Shown one piece after another: positions 15,002 through 27,500 of a DNA stretch of 39,532 nt. Within the stretch, counting starts at the first letter, position 1. Every line of letters begins with the position of its first letter. The translations under genes were made by a program, and so were the position numbers. Origin of the DNA: Actinomycetota bacterium (GTDB lineage Bacteria > Actinomycetota > Acidimicrobiia > Acidimicrobiales > Palsa-688). The notes under the pieces were generated by a model, which worked only from the letters and a program-made list of their open reading frames with translations, made no database searches and was not told where the DNA came from. Where the stretch lies: the NCBI GenBank assembly GCA_021323695.1, contig JAJPKN010000042.1, positions 1 through 39,532 on the forward strand, in the 5' to 3' direction.

Positions 15002-16005
15002 TGGTAAGCGCAGTTCTCACCCGCGAGCAGGGCGTCTCATGGGGCCGCCTGGGACGGCTGCTCGCCGGCAACCCGGGGAGCGTGCGGCGGCCGGTAGCCT
15101 TCTTGGCCCTGGCCGTGGTCGCCTCCACTATCGCTTCGCCTTCGTTCCTCACCCTGGCCAACTTGAAGGCCCTGTTGACCAGCTCGAGCTTCCTCATGGT
15201 CCTGGCCTGCGGGGAGGCCTACGTGGTCCTGATGGGCATGATCGACCTCGGCGTCGAGAGCATGCTGAGCTGCGCGGGCATGCTCGCCGCCTGGCTCGTC
15301 GTGTTCCACGGGTTCGCAGGCTGGGAGGGGTTTTTGTGCGCCCTGGCCTTCGGCATGGTCGTGGGCGGAGGAGTGGGCCTGGTCGTCACCCGGCTCAGGG
15401 TGCCCTCCTTCGTCGTCACCTTGGGCACCTATTGGGGGTTGCTCGGCATAGCGCTCCTGTTCAACGCCGGCAACTACATAGCCCCCAGCGAAGGCAGCCA
15501 CGTGACCTTCACCTTCGGCGGGATCGCCAACACGACCTTTGGGGTCTCGAACCTGGTGTTCATCATGCTGGGCGTCGTGGTCGTAGCCCAGCTGGCGCTC
15601 AGCTACACCCCCGTGGGGCTGTGGGTGAAAGCGGTTGGGTCCAACGAGCAGGCAGGCAAGGCCGTGGGCCTGCGCACGCGGGACCTAAAGGTGATGGCCT
15701 TTGTCATATCGGGGTCCCTGGCCGCCTTGGGCGGCGTCATGATGTCCGCCTGGCAGGCATCGATCTACCCCACTTCGGGCTCGGGCATGTCGTTGCAAGC
15801 CATAGCCGGTGTGATCCTGGGGGGCATCCCCTTCACGGGCGGGCGTGGCACGGTCGTGGGAGCCGCGATCGGGGCCCTCGTCATCGGGGTGATCAACGAC
15901 ATCATCGTGCTGGTCGGCCTGTCTTCCAACTACGAGTACATCTTCGTCGCCACCGTGCTCGTCCTGGCTGGCCTCCAAGCGCGCGGCAGCGAGTTCGTCA
16001 AATGA
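15001..16005 (+). CDS. Sugar ABC transporter permease (RbsC-like)
   Basis: 334 aa, very hydrophobic with about 8-10 membrane segments. Family landmarks are GEAYVVLMGMIDLGVESMLS near the start, the EAA-like cytoplasmic loop with AVGSNEQAGKAVGLRTR, and GVILGGIPFTGGRGTVVGA towards the end. Start ATG 15001 shares its first base with the ATPase stop, and the stop overlaps the next gene (ATGA), so translation of the transporter and the first enzyme is coupled. It is presumably a homodimer in the membrane with the preceding ATPase. Confidence 0.92.
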   Translation: MVSAVLTREQGVSWGRLGRLLAGNPGSVRRPVAFLALAVVASTIASPSFLTLANLKALLTSSSFLMVLACGEAYVVLMGMIDLGVESMLSCAGMLAAWLVVFHGFAGWEGFLCALAFGMVVGGGVGLVVTRLRVPSFVVTLGTYWGLLGIALLFNAGNYIAPSEGSHVTFTFGGIANTTFGVSNLVFIMLGVVVVAQLALSYTPVGLWVKAVGSNEQAGKAVGLRTRDLKVMAFVISGSLAALGGVMMSAWQASIYPTSGSGMSLQAIAGVILGGIPFTGGRGTVVGAAIGALVIGVINDIIVLVGLSSNYEYIFVATVLVLAGLQARGSEFVK

Positions 16006-17276
16006 CCGCCGCCGGCCATGGGCCCGGTCCGAGCTCTGCTCAGCCGGCCCTCATGGGGGGCCTGACCCGCTCGACCAAGCCGTCGTCGGTCGAGGCGGCG
16101 CTGGAGCAGGGCCAAGGGATCCTGAGGCTGGCCCCGACCTGGGTGCCACGAGAGTTCTGCGTCCCGGGCCGGCGCTTGAAGCTGCACCCTGACGATTACT
16201 TTGCCTTGGGCGGGGCGCGCGGCGGGATCGACGAGAGGTGGCTGTCATCGGCCATCCGGGCAGACAACGGCCCCCTCACCGGGCCCGACGAAGGCCTGAG
16301 CTTCGTAGTGGGGCCCAACGCTGAAGGCTTGCCCTTCGACGAGGTCGTGGCCCATCTCGGGGCCGACCTCATTGGCGAACGGCTCTGGTCGGAGCACGGC
16401 AGCTGGCCCATGTACAGCAAGTTCTTCGACAACGAGGGCCCGCTGCCCTTCCATGTCCACCACACGGACGAAAAGGCACGGCTCGTGGGCCGAAAGGGCA
16501 AGCCCGAGGCCTACTACTTCCCCCCTCAGATGAACAACCACCTGGGCACCACCCCGGTGTCGTTCTTTGGCTTGGCCCCCGGGACGACAAAAGAGCAGTT
16601 CAAGGAAAGGCTTGCCGGGTTTGGCTCCCAGGGCGACAACCGCGTGACGGAGCTCTCCCAGGCTTACCGGCTACGCCTGGGCACGGGCTGGGACATGCCG
16701 GCCGGTGTGCTGCACGCACCGGCCAGCGTCTGCACCTACGAGCCCCAGGCTGCCTCCGACGTGTTCGCCATGTGCGAGAGCTGGACCAGTTGCCGGTCGG
16801 TCTCCCAGGACCTGCTGTGGAAGGACGTCCCTCCGGAGCACCGGGGGGACCTGGACTTCATAGTTTCCCTGCTGGACTGGGACAAGAACACCGACCCCGA
16901 CTTCTTCCGTTCTCGGTTCTCGCCTCCAGTCGTCGTCCCCTCCACCCCCCCGGGCTGCCAGGAACGCTGGGTCGTGTACCGTTCCCCGGCCTTCAGTGCC
17001 AAGGAACTGACGGTGCTGCCCCAGCAGCAGGTCACCGTGCGGGACAGCGCCTGTTACGGGTGCATAGTGGTGCAGGGAAGGGGTTGGTTGGGCCCCTGGG
17101 CGGTCGAGTCCCCCACCCTTGTGCGTTTTGGCCAGCTCACTTCGGACGAGTTCTTCGTCTCCGAGCCGGCCGCCCGGGCGGGGGTACGGGTAGCCAACAC
17201 CAGCGCCACCGAACCACTGGTCATGCTGAAGCACTTTGGGCCTGGCAACCCGGACAACACCCTGGTGGCGCCATGA
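16002..17276 (+). CDS. Cupin sugar isomerase, phosphomannose-isomerase-like
   Basis: 424 aa. A cupin metal site is visible as FHVHHTDEKARLVGRKGKPEA: His151 and His153 plus Glu169 would bind zinc, and Lys/Arg around 158-166 resemble the phosphate/sugar contacts of mannose-6-phosphate isomerases. A second beta-rich domain follows (WVVYRSPAFSAKELTVLPQQ...VVQGRGWLG). Overall length fits class I PMI-like proteins often found in sugar transporter operons, but classical PMI motifs are only partly kept, so the substrate may be another aldose or a non-phosphorylated sugar. The start ATG 16002 overlaps the permease stop by 4 nt. A longer upstream frame runs antisense in style and is rejected. Confidence 0.72.
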   Translation: MTAAGHGPGPSSAQPALMGGLTRSTKPSSVEAALEQGQGILRLAPTWVPREFCVPGRRLKLHPDDYFALGGARGGIDERWLSSAIRADNGPLTGPDEGLSFVVGPNAEGLPFDEVVAHLGADLIGERLWSEHGSWPMYSKFFDNEGPLPFHVHHTDEKARLVGRKGKPEAYYFPPQMNNHLGTTPVSFFGLAPGTTKEQFKERLAGFGSQGDNRVTELSQAYRLRLGTGWDMPAGVLHAPASVCTYEPQAASDVFAMCESWTSCRSVSQDLLWKDVPPEHRGDLDFIVSLLDWDKNTDPDFFRSRFSPPVVVPSTPPGCQERWVVYRSPAFSAKELTVLPQQQVTVRDSACYGCIVVQGRGWLGPWAVESPTLVRFGQLTSDEFFVSEPAARAGVRVANTSATEPLVMLKHFGPGNPDNTLVAP

Positions 17277-18298
17277 CGGAGGGCGGGCGCCCGCTCAGGG
17301 TGGTGCTCACCCCTGAACCCCAACGCTCGGAGCGGATCTTCACCCCCGCCACCCGTGAAGAGCTGGGGCGCCGTTTCGAGGTGGTCGACCTGGAAGGCAA
17401 GCCGGAGGCCCTGGACGAGGTGATCGCGGATGCCTTCGCTATCGTTGGCCAGCCCGACCTGCCGGCCGAGCGCCTGAGCCGGGCCCTGCGCCTGCGCGCC
17501 CTGCTCAACGTGGAGGGCAACTTCTACCCCAACGTGGACTACCCAGCGTGTTTCCAAAGGGGCATCTACGTGCTGGGCTGCGGCCCCGCCTATGCGGAGG
17601 CCGTGGCCGAGTACTCCCTGGGCCTTGCCCTCGACCTGGCCAGGGGCATCACCAGGGAGGACCGGGCGTTCCGGGCCAGGCGCGAGCGCTATGCCGGCGC
17701 CGGCAACAGCGATGCCGTCCTGCTGCGCAACGCTCGGGTCGGCTTGATCGGCCTTGGCAACCTGGGCCGGGCGCTGCTGCCTTTGCTGGCGCCCTTCCGG
17801 GCCACTGTCCGGGCCTACGACCCGTGGCTACCCGACCGGGCCCTGGCGGAGCTTGGGGTGGTGCCTTCCACGCTGCCTGAACTGCTCGCCCACAGCACCA
17901 CCGTGTTCGTGCTCGCCACCGTGACCGAGCAGAGCACGAAGCTGCTCGGTGCCCAAGAGCTCGACCTGCTGCCCGCCGGTGCCCGGCTGGTGCTGGTGAG
18001 CCGGGCGGCCGTGGTCGACTTCCCGGCCCTGCTGGACCGGGTGGAGGCTGGCCGGCTCCTGGCCGCCATCGATGTCTGGCCCGAGGAGCCGGTCCCCCCC
18101 GACGAGCGGGCCCGAGGCCTCGAAGGCCTGGTCCTTTCCGCCCACCGGGCGGGGGGGATCCCCGAGGCCTTCTACGAGATCGGCCACATGGTCCTCGACG
18201 ACCTCACCCTCCTGGCCCGAGGCCTGCCGCCCGCCCGCATGCAGGTGGCCGCCCGGGAACTGGTGGGCCGGTACCGCAACCGCCCGGTAACCTCTTAA
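17273..18298 (+). CDS. D-isomer-specific 2-hydroxyacid dehydrogenase, NAD-dependent
   Basis: 341 aa. NAD-binding motif GLIGLGNLGRALLPLLAPF, catalytic Arg in LVLVSRAAVVDF, Glu in DVWPEEPVPPDE and His in LSAHRAGG give the full R-E-H triad of the family (phosphoglycerate dehydrogenase, glyoxylate/hydroxypyruvate reductase, FDH). Start ATG 17273 overlaps the cupin stop (ATGA). In a sugar operon it probably interconverts a 2-keto acid or keto-aldonate and its hydroxy acid; the substrate is not predictable. Cytoplasmic. Confidence 0.88.
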   Translation: MTEGGRPLRVVLTPEPQRSERIFTPATREELGRRFEVVDLEGKPEALDEVIADAFAIVGQPDLPAERLSRALRLRALLNVEGNFYPNVDYPACFQRGIYVLGCGPAYAEAVAEYSLGLALDLARGITREDRAFRARRERYAGAGNSDAVLLRNARVGLIGLGNLGRALLPLLAPFRATVRAYDPWLPDRALAELGVVPSTLPELLAHSTTVFVLATVTEQSTKLLGAQELDLLPAGARLVLVSRAAVVDFPALLDRVEAGRLLAAIDVWPEEPVPPDERARGLEGLVLSAHRAGGIPEAFYEIGHMVLDDLTLLARGLPPARMQVAARELVGRYRNRPVTS

Positions 18299-18328
18299 GC
18301 CAGCCATGGCACCGCTACCTGACCGCCC

Positions 18329-18958
18329 GTGACCTTGCTCGCCTGCCAAGGGGTCCTGTTCGACTGTGACGGGGTGCTGGTCGACTCGGCTGCCAGCGTG
18401 GCCCGAGCCTGGGCCAGGTGGGCGCGCGACCTGGGCCTTGACCCCGACGAAGTCTGCCGGACGGTGGTCGGCCGGCGCTCGGCCGACACGGTTGCCCGCC
18501 TGGTGCCCCCTGCCCGCCAGCGCGAGGAGCTGGCCCGCATCGACCGCTACGAGCTGGAGGACGCGGCCACGGTGGGGGCGGTCAAGGGCGCCTCGGAACT
18601 GCTCGCCTCCATCCCGGCGGGCAAGTGGGCGGTGGTGACCTCAGGCCGGACCGAGCTCGCCCTGGCCCGGTTGCGCGCCGCCGGGTTGCCGGTACCGGAA
18701 GTGCTCGTCAGTGCCGACGACGTCACCTTGGGCAAGCCGGACCCCGAAGGCTACCAGGCCGCGGCCCGGCGCCTCGGCCTGGCCCCCTCCAGCGCCGTCG
18801 TCCTGGAAGACTCCCGCGCTGGCATCGAGGCCGCCCGGGCGGCCGGTGCCCGGGCCATCGTGGGCGTGGGCGAGCAGGCGGCGGCCGACGGGGCAGACGT
18901 GGTGGTGGACGACCTGTCCGGCGTGCACTGGGCCGGGCCCGGGCTCCTAGTGGATTGA
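18329..18958 (+). CDS. HAD-superfamily sugar-phosphatase / phosphoglucomutase-like hydrolase
   Basis: 209 aa. All four HAD motifs are present: FDCDGVLVDS (nucleophile Asp, general acid Asp), VVTSGR (Thr/Ser), the K in GKPDPEGY and VVLEDSRAGIEAA. The cap is the small alpha-helical type (C1) of GPP1/2-deoxyglucose-6-phosphate phosphatase-like enzymes. GTG 18329 start, 30 bp after the dehydrogenase; its stop codon overlaps the -35 box of the furA promoter, so the operon is packed directly against the next unit. Probably dephosphorylates an intermediate of the sugar pathway. Confidence 0.88.
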   Translation: MTLLACQGVLFDCDGVLVDSAASVARAWARWARDLGLDPDEVCRTVVGRRSADTVARLVPPARQREELARIDRYELEDAATVGAVKGASELLASIPAGKWAVVTSGRTELALARLRAAGLPVPEVLVSADDVTLGKPDPEGYQAAARRLGLAPSSAVVLEDSRAGIEAARAAGARAIVGVGEQAAADGADVVVDDLSGVHWAGPGLLVD

Positions 18959-18984
18959 CTCCATAATACGATTTTGTCTAAGGT
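18955..18984 (+). promoter_or_regulatory. furA promoter / probable FurA operator
   Basis: TTGACT (18955-18960) and TAAGGT (18979-18984) with an 18-bp, AT-rich spacer (ATAATACGATTTT) that stands out in this GC-rich DNA. Transcription would begin at or next to the furA ATG (18991), giving a leaderless mRNA. Mycobacterial furA is known to be transcribed from just such a site with FurA binding the AT-rich segment; the parallel here is inference. Confidence 0.55.
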
Positions 18985-18990
18985 GCCCCT

Positions 18991-21868
<2,878 letters not shown>

Positions 21869-21890
21869 GGCCCCTGGGCCCGAGCTCCCT

Positions 21891-21922
21891 CGTCCCGGCC
21901 GTCGCCCCACACGGCCGGGACG
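21891..21922. terminator. Strong hairpin downstream of katG
   Basis: Perfect 12-bp stem CGTCCCGGCCGT / ACGGCCGGGACG with an 8-nt loop, 22 nt after the katG stop. There is no T-run, as is common for actinobacterial terminators. It may end both katG (plus) and the exporter permease transcript (minus) that converges on it. Confidence 0.65.
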
Positions 21923-22023
21923 CCCGCTCTGGCGAACGGTCACGGCCCGCCCCCGGGCGACAGCGGCGGTACCCAGCGAGGGGCGGTGCCCAGCCGAGGA
22001 GGTGGCCAGCCGAGGGGTGGTGC

Positions 22024-23409
22024 TCAGCGAGGGGCGCGGGCTAGGACGTCGCGCAGGTGCACCCGGGCGCCGGTGCGCAAGACGGCTCGGCGGTAGATGT
22101 TGGCCGCCAAGACGGCCATGGCCACGGTCCCGGCCAGGCTCACCAGCGCGGAGGCAGTGAACTCCCACCACGTCGCCTGGTGCAGGGACACGAGCACCGA
22201 CATGCAGAACGGTGCGGTGGGCGGCAGGTAGGCCAGCACCTTGAACAGCAAGTCGGCGTTGCCCGAGCTGGCCACCGCTATCGAGTAGATGTAGCCCAGC
22301 AGCACCGGGAGGCTGAGGGGCAGGGCGAGCGACTGCACCTGGTCCTGGCGCTCGGCCGTCGAACCGGCGGCGGCGTAGGCCCAGCAGTAAAAGGCGTAGC
22401 CCAGCACCAGCCACAGCAGTTCGCTGAGGAGCACCAGTGCCCCCATGCCCCGGAGCAAGTTGGAGCCCACCGCCTCGGCTACTACCACGGAGAAGCCGGC
22501 TATGAGGCCAGCCTGCCCGAGGGCCACCAGCCCGATACCCAGGACCTTGCCCCCCAGCAGCTGCAGGGGCCGCACGGTAGCCAGCAGGACCTCCACCACG
22601 CGGCTCGATTTTTCCTGCATCACCCCGATGAGGATCCAGGTGTTGTACTGGGTGAGCATGAAGAAAAGCAGCACCAGCCCGATGACGGAGGTGGCCCTCT
22701 CCGGTGCCTTCGAGCTGGCCTCGAGGGCGCGGACCGCGACCGGCCGGGCACCGTCCAGCACGCTCACCTGGCGGGCCGAGAGCCCCGCCTGCCGGTAGGC
22801 CTCCAGCACCCCGAGGTAGGTGGCGACGTCGCGCACCAGGGCCGGGTCGGCGGGAGAACCGCTCGAGCTGACGGGCCGTTCGACCAGGATCTGGTCGCCA
22901 TCAACGATCACGAAGCCAACCCTGCCCGAACGCAGGGCCGACCTGGCCTCGGCCAGGCCCGGCTCGGGCACGAGGCTCACGGCATCATGGTCACGGCTGG
23001 CTGCTGCCCGCACCAGCTGCTGGCCCCGCACCGGCAGCGGGCCGACCACGCCTACCACCTGTCTGGCCGGCCCGTGGCCGGAACCGAGGGTGGGCACGAC
23101 TATGGCTGCCCCCACGGCCAGCAGCATGAACAGGGTGCCGAGCCGGAAGATCCTCCCCCGCACACGCTCTTTGACCTCCCTCATCGCGATCAGGCCGACG
23201 ACGCCGAGCGTGGCTTCGACCGCTTGCTGGGACGCCCGCGCCAGCGTGGCAAGCCCCAGGGGCCCTCTCGCCGGGCCGGTGCTCGGCCCACCCCCCGGGC
23301 CTGGCGGCACCGGGCCTGGCGGCACCGGGCCACCAGGGGCACGGCGGCCCCGACGGGCCCGGCCGACCGCCAGGCGGGCCACCACGGCGGCGGCCACGAC
23401 CAGGGCCAC
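22024..23409 (-). CDS. ABC-2 type exporter permease, NatB-like
   Basis: 461 aa. An N-terminal helix (ALVVAAAVVARLAVG) leads into a Pro/Gly-rich linker, then MREVKERVRGRIFRLGTLF, a first membrane helix, a large extracytoplasmic domain of about 170 aa and five to six further helices (VIGLVLLFFMLTQYNTWILI, LGIGLVALGQAGLIAGF, LLWLVLGYAFYCWAY and others). The motif QEKSSRVVEVLLATVRPLQLLGGK is diagnostic of NatB/ABC-2 permeases. The GTG 23409 start is 11 nt after the ATPase gene; GTG/ATG starts near 23184 would skip the linker. The linker contains a 15-bp tandem repeat (23296-23325). Probable exporter of ions, peptides or lipids. Confidence 0.85.
   Translation of the reverse strand: MALVVAAAVVARLAVGRARRGRRAPGGPVPPGPVPPGPGGGPSTGPARGPLGLATLARASQQAVEATLGVVGLIAMREVKERVRGRIFRLGTLFMLLAVGAAIVVPTLGSGHGPARQVVGVVGPLPVRGQQLVRAAASRDHDAVSLVPEPGLAEARSALRSGRVGFVIVDGDQILVERPVSSSGSPADPALVRDVATYLGVLEAYRQAGLSARQVSVLDGARPVAVRALEASSKAPERATSVIGLVLLFFMLTQYNTWILIGVMQEKSSRVVEVLLATVRPLQLLGGKVLGIGLVALGQAGLIAGFSVVVAEAVGSNLLRGMGALVLLSELLWLVLGYAFYCWAYAAAGSTAERQDQVQSLALPLSLPVLLGYIYSIAVASSGNADLLFKVLAYLPPTAPFCMSVLVSLHQATWWEFTASALVSLAGTVAMAVLAANIYRRAVLRTGARVHLRDVLARAPR
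23296..23332. repeat. 15-bp tandem repeat inside the NatB linker
   Basis: CGGGCCTGGCGGCAC occurs at 23296-23310 and 23311-23325 with a third partial copy. On the minus strand it encodes the repeated P-V-P-P-G segment, an in-frame expansion. Confidence 0.8.
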
Positions 23410-23420
23410 GTAGGGGATCT

Positions 23421-24317
23421 TCAGTGGAGGGCCTCCCGGAACACCTCAGACAGGCGGCGACGCTGGAACGAGAACTGGGTCACCCGCCCCACGGCCATCG
23501 CTGCCCTGAGGACGACGTCGCTGTCGACGGAGTCGTCCAGCACCAGCCGGGCAGCACCGCCAGCCACCTCCGAGACCGTTACCCCGGGCAGGCCTCGTGC
23601 CCACTGGCCCGTGCGCTCGCCCTCGATGCGGACCACCAGCCGGCGCGGCCCGGCAGCCGCCAGCTCGTCCACCGTGCCCGACGCCACCAGCCGCCCGTGG
23701 TCGATGATGGTCACCCGTTCGCACAGATCTTCGACTTGGTCGAGCTGGTGGCTGCTGAACAGCACGCAGCAGCCTGAGCGCGCCTGGTCCACCAGCACCT
23801 GGCCGATGGCGTCCATACCGGCCGGGTCGAGGCCGGAAAGCGGCTCGTCCAGCACGAGCACCTCGGGGCCGTGCACCAGTGCCGCGCTCAACTGGGCCCG
23901 CTGCTGGTTGCCGTGGGAGAGGGCCTCGACTTTGGAGTCCCGGCGGTCCGCGATGCCGAGCCGCTCGAGCCAGGCACCGGTGGCCGCCGCCGCGGCGGCC
24001 GGGCTCAGCCCGTGCAGCCGGCCCAGGTACTCGACCTGTTCGCCCACCTTCATGCCCGGGTAGAGCCCTCGTTCCTCAGGCATGTAACCAAAGCGGCGGC
24101 GCTCGGCCGGGCCCACGGGTGCACCGTCCCAGCGGACGACCCCGGCGTCAAGGTCGGTGAGCCCGAAGATGGCCCGCATGGCCGTGGTCTTCCCGGCCCC
24201 GTTGGGGCCCAGGAAGCCAACCACCTGGCCCGCAGGCACCTCGAAAGAAAGGTCGTCCAACGCGACCAGGCTGCCGAAGCGCCGGCGAAGCCCTACCAGC
24301 TCCAGCAGAGCGCTCAT
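23421..24317 (-). CDS. ABC exporter ATP-binding protein, NatA-like
   Basis: 298 aa from ATG 24317. Walker A GPNGAGKTT at 37-45, a signature LSHGNQQ in place of LSGGQ (the variant typical of NatA), Walker B VLVLDEPLSGLDP and the switch His in FSSHQ. A C-terminal DUF4162-like extension (RRLVVRIEGERTGQWARG...VFREALH) is also typical of the group. Operon with the permease, 11 nt apart. No Shine-Dalgarno is visible before the ATG (CCTCCTCGGG instead), so a leaderless transcript is possible. It is divergent from the giant gene cluster with 185 bp between. Confidence 0.88.
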   Translation of the reverse strand: MSALLELVGLRRRFGSLVALDDLSFEVPAGQVVGFLGPNGAGKTTAMRAIFGLTDLDAGVVRWDGAPVGPAERRRFGYMPEERGLYPGMKVGEQVEYLGRLHGLSPAAAAAATGAWLERLGIADRRDSKVEALSHGNQQRAQLSAALVHGPEVLVLDEPLSGLDPAGMDAIGQVLVDQARSGCCVLFSSHQLDQVEDLCERVTIIDHGRLVASGTVDELAAAGPRRLVVRIEGERTGQWARGLPGVTVSEVAGGAARLVLDDSVDSDVVLRAAMAVGRVTQFSFQRRRLSEVFREALH

Positions 24318-24502
24318 CCCGAGGAGGTTACTTGGCGGCCAGTACCAGCTTGCAACCACCCGGTGGCCAGCCCCGCGGCACTGGGAGGGGGCAAAACTTT
24401 GGGGACCTCCCCGATGCCACCGGCCGGTGCCATCGCTTATCTTCCCTAGCACCATGAAGCTTGCTCATCACCACGTGGCCTGGCACCGTGCCGCCGGGCA
24501 CC

Positions 24503-27500
24503 ATGCCGCCTGGCCCCTCTGAGCAGCCGGCCTGGGGACCGCTGGACGGCCCGAGCCTGGAGCTCACCCGACGGCGCTTGCTCCAACTGCTCGGGTGCTC
24601 AGCGGGCAGCCTGTACGGCTACTGGGCCTGGCCGTGGCGGCGCAGCCCTCAGGCGCTCGCCCTGGCCCCGCCCAGGTTGCCCGCGGCCAACCCGCCGACC
24701 ACGGCCCCGGTGACCCTCCCGCAGCCGCCGGCACCCCAGCTGAGCCTGGTGGCGCCGGCCTACCGGCGCGACGACATGCTGGTGCTGGTCTTCTACGGCT
24801 ACAACCTCGTCCTTACCAGCGCCGGAAGCCAGGCCACGCTCACCCGCGCCACCAGCACCGAGGAGGCGTACCTGGTGGTGGGCTTCCCGCCCCAGGCCGT
24901 GCTGGAGGCAGCAGTGCCGGTGGGAGCCACCCCGCCGCCCTTCTTCCCCGACCCTCCCCTGCCGGCCAGCCTGTCCGGCCCTAGCCAGCTCGCCTTCTTG
25001 GTCCCCAGCACCGTCGGCCCCATCCCCTTCACGCTGGAGGCACTGCTGGACTGGTCCCAGCTGACGCCGCTTTGGGAAGCGTCCCCCTTCGCCGGGCCCC
25101 AGCCACCGGCCCTGGCGACTTACATCGAGGCTCCCTGGCACCTCCTGCTCAGCCCGGGGGCCTCTGCCACCTGGTCGCACGCCTCGGCCCCCTTGACCTA
25201 CTCAGGACGGACCGAGCTTTGGCAGACCCGCCTGGGCGAGGCAGGGGTGGAGCCCCCGGCCTCGTCGCCCGAGCTGCGTGCCGTGTGGGCCCCCGGCTAC
25301 CCCGAGGGCATGCCCGAGCCGTTCGGCCCGAGCTACCAGACCAGCCTGACCAACGGCGACCGCCTGGACATCATCGCGCTCACCTGCGGCACCTCGGGTG
25401 GCACGACGGGCATCGCCCGCCCCGCGCCCTTGCCCAGCGTGCCGGCCCGGGCTGAGCTCCTCATGCTGAGCGCGCTCGGGGCATCGCTCAACGTCCACGG
25501 CGCCTGGGGCCAAGAGGGGACGAGCTCGTTGACCGACTGGGCCCACCGCATGGTGACGGGCCGGGAAAGCTACGTGCGCACCGTCCGTGCCGGTTTCCTC
25601 TTCCCCTTCGGCCACCGAGCCGCCCACATCGTGGTCACCGACCGGGAGCTCCAGGTGGACAGCAGCGGCGTGACCATCGCCTACCTGGTCCAGCGCCAGT
25701 ACGTGGTCGTCGTCCAACCTTCGCTCGACTACGGCGCCGCGGGCGGCGAGCCCTGGGCGGGCAGGCAGAACCCGCTCCGCCAGCTCGCCGTGACCACCAT
25801 CGCCACGCCGCCGCTCGACCCCATGAGCGCCGACGCCCAGGTGGGCAGCTTCCCGGCCCAAAGCGGCGACGACGAGGTCTTCTGGGTGCGCGTCAACGGC
25901 TCCGACTACCCCTTCGCCTTCGTCGCCACGGACCGGGAGGGACGGGTGGCCCAGTTCCACACCGGGGCCATCTTCGTCAGCCGGACGGTCGCCCTGTCCG
26001 GCTACAACGGCCAGGCACCGGCCCAGGTCGCCCAGGCGGTGGCGGCTGCCTACGCCGACCCGGCCCAGGCCTCCCGCCGGAGCCCGGACCTAGCCGGCCA
26101 ACTGGTCGCCTTCGCCGACCCGGGCGGCCAGCCCGGCTCGACCGCCCACCACGTGAGCTCCCTCGAGCTGGCCGGCGCCCCGCCGGCAGGGCAGCCGGGA
26201 CCGGCCGGCCCTCCCTTCTTCCCCTTCGCGGCCAGCGCCAGGCTGCGCCTGCCCGGGGCAGAGCAGCTGGCCGGGACCTCCCTCGGCGGCATCGCCTTCA
26301 CGATCTCCCCCAACTATTACCAGGACAACTTCAAAGCCGGGGTGGCGGAGATCTACCTCGAGCTGGCCGCGGGCGCGCCCATAACGCCCCTCGGCTTCTC
26401 ACCCCGCTCGTCGGGGGGGCTGGCCACTCCCAACTTCGGGATCACTGGCCTCGCCCGTGACCTCGGGCCGGTGGCCGGGCCGGTGAACGACCTGCTGGCG
26501 GGCAAGTTCAACCCCCAGGACTTCTTCGCCACGGTGGCCGGGGCCCTGGAGGCCAAGCTGCTCGGTGCCATCAGCCTCGCGGAAGTGCTCGCCGGCTCGG
26601 GGACGCCGGGAGCCACCACCGCCAGCCAGGCCCCCCGGATCCAGACCGTGGTCCTCTACCCGGGCAACGACACCACCCAGCCCCCCGAGGCGCTGCAGAC
26701 AACGCTCGACTGGTCACCCGTCGTGAAGGCGGACAGCCTGGGCCTTTTTGCCCCCAAGGAAGGCTCGGCGCTCACCGTCCACGCCGTCGTCTACAGCCCG
26801 CTCAACAGCCCCCAGCAGACCACCTACAAGGTCCACGGCGAGCTGACCAATTTCGACCTGGTGCTGTTCGGCACCAACAACGCTTTCATCGACATCGCTT
26901 TCAAGGGCCTGTCGTTCGATTTCGCCACCGGGGCCAAGGTGCAGGTCCGCCCTGAGGTGAGCGGCGTCAGTTTCCAGGGGCCGCTCAGCTTCGTTCAGGC
27001 CTTCGAGAGCCTGTTCGCCTCCCTCGGCGGCCCTTCGGTCAGCGTGACCTCGGCCGGCGTCCAAGCCAGCTACTCGGTGGCGCTACCAGACCTCAGCGTG
27101 GGCGTGTTCTCGCTGTCCAACCTGAAACTGGCCGGGGTGCTCAACGTGCCCTTCGACAGCTCACCGGTACGGCTGCGGGTGGGCTTCTGCACCCGGGAGA
27201 ACCCCTTCTTATTGGCCATCGACCTGTTCACCGGGGGTGGGTTCTTCGGCCTGGCGGTGGGTGGGGACGGCATCGAGATGCTCGAGGCGTCGCTCGAGTT
27301 CGGGGCCAGCGCGGCGCTGGACCTGGGGGTGGCGACCGGCGGGGTGTCGATGATGGCGGGCATCTATTTCGCGCTCCAGACCACGCCGTCGAGATCGGTG
27401 CAGCTCACCGGGTTCCTGCGGGCCGACAGCAACTTGTCGGTGCTGGGGGTCGTGAGCCTCTCCGTGGAGTTCTACATGGGGCTCACCTACCTCGACCCCG

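Noticed and set aside
14913..16001. Upstream extension of the PMI-like cupin through the permease gene
   Set aside because: The permease occupies this DNA in another frame with real membrane helices; the cupin start at ATG 16002 with a 4-nt overlap is the natural one.
22057..24063. Long plus-strand open frame opposite the NatA/NatB genes
   Set aside because: The minus strand carries intact Walker motifs and membrane helices; the plus frame is a GC-driven shadow.
24315..24455. N-terminal extension of the NatA ATPase
   Set aside because: The fold begins at MSALLELVGL (ATG 24317); the upstream residues show no similarity to ABC proteins and overlap the divergent promoter region.
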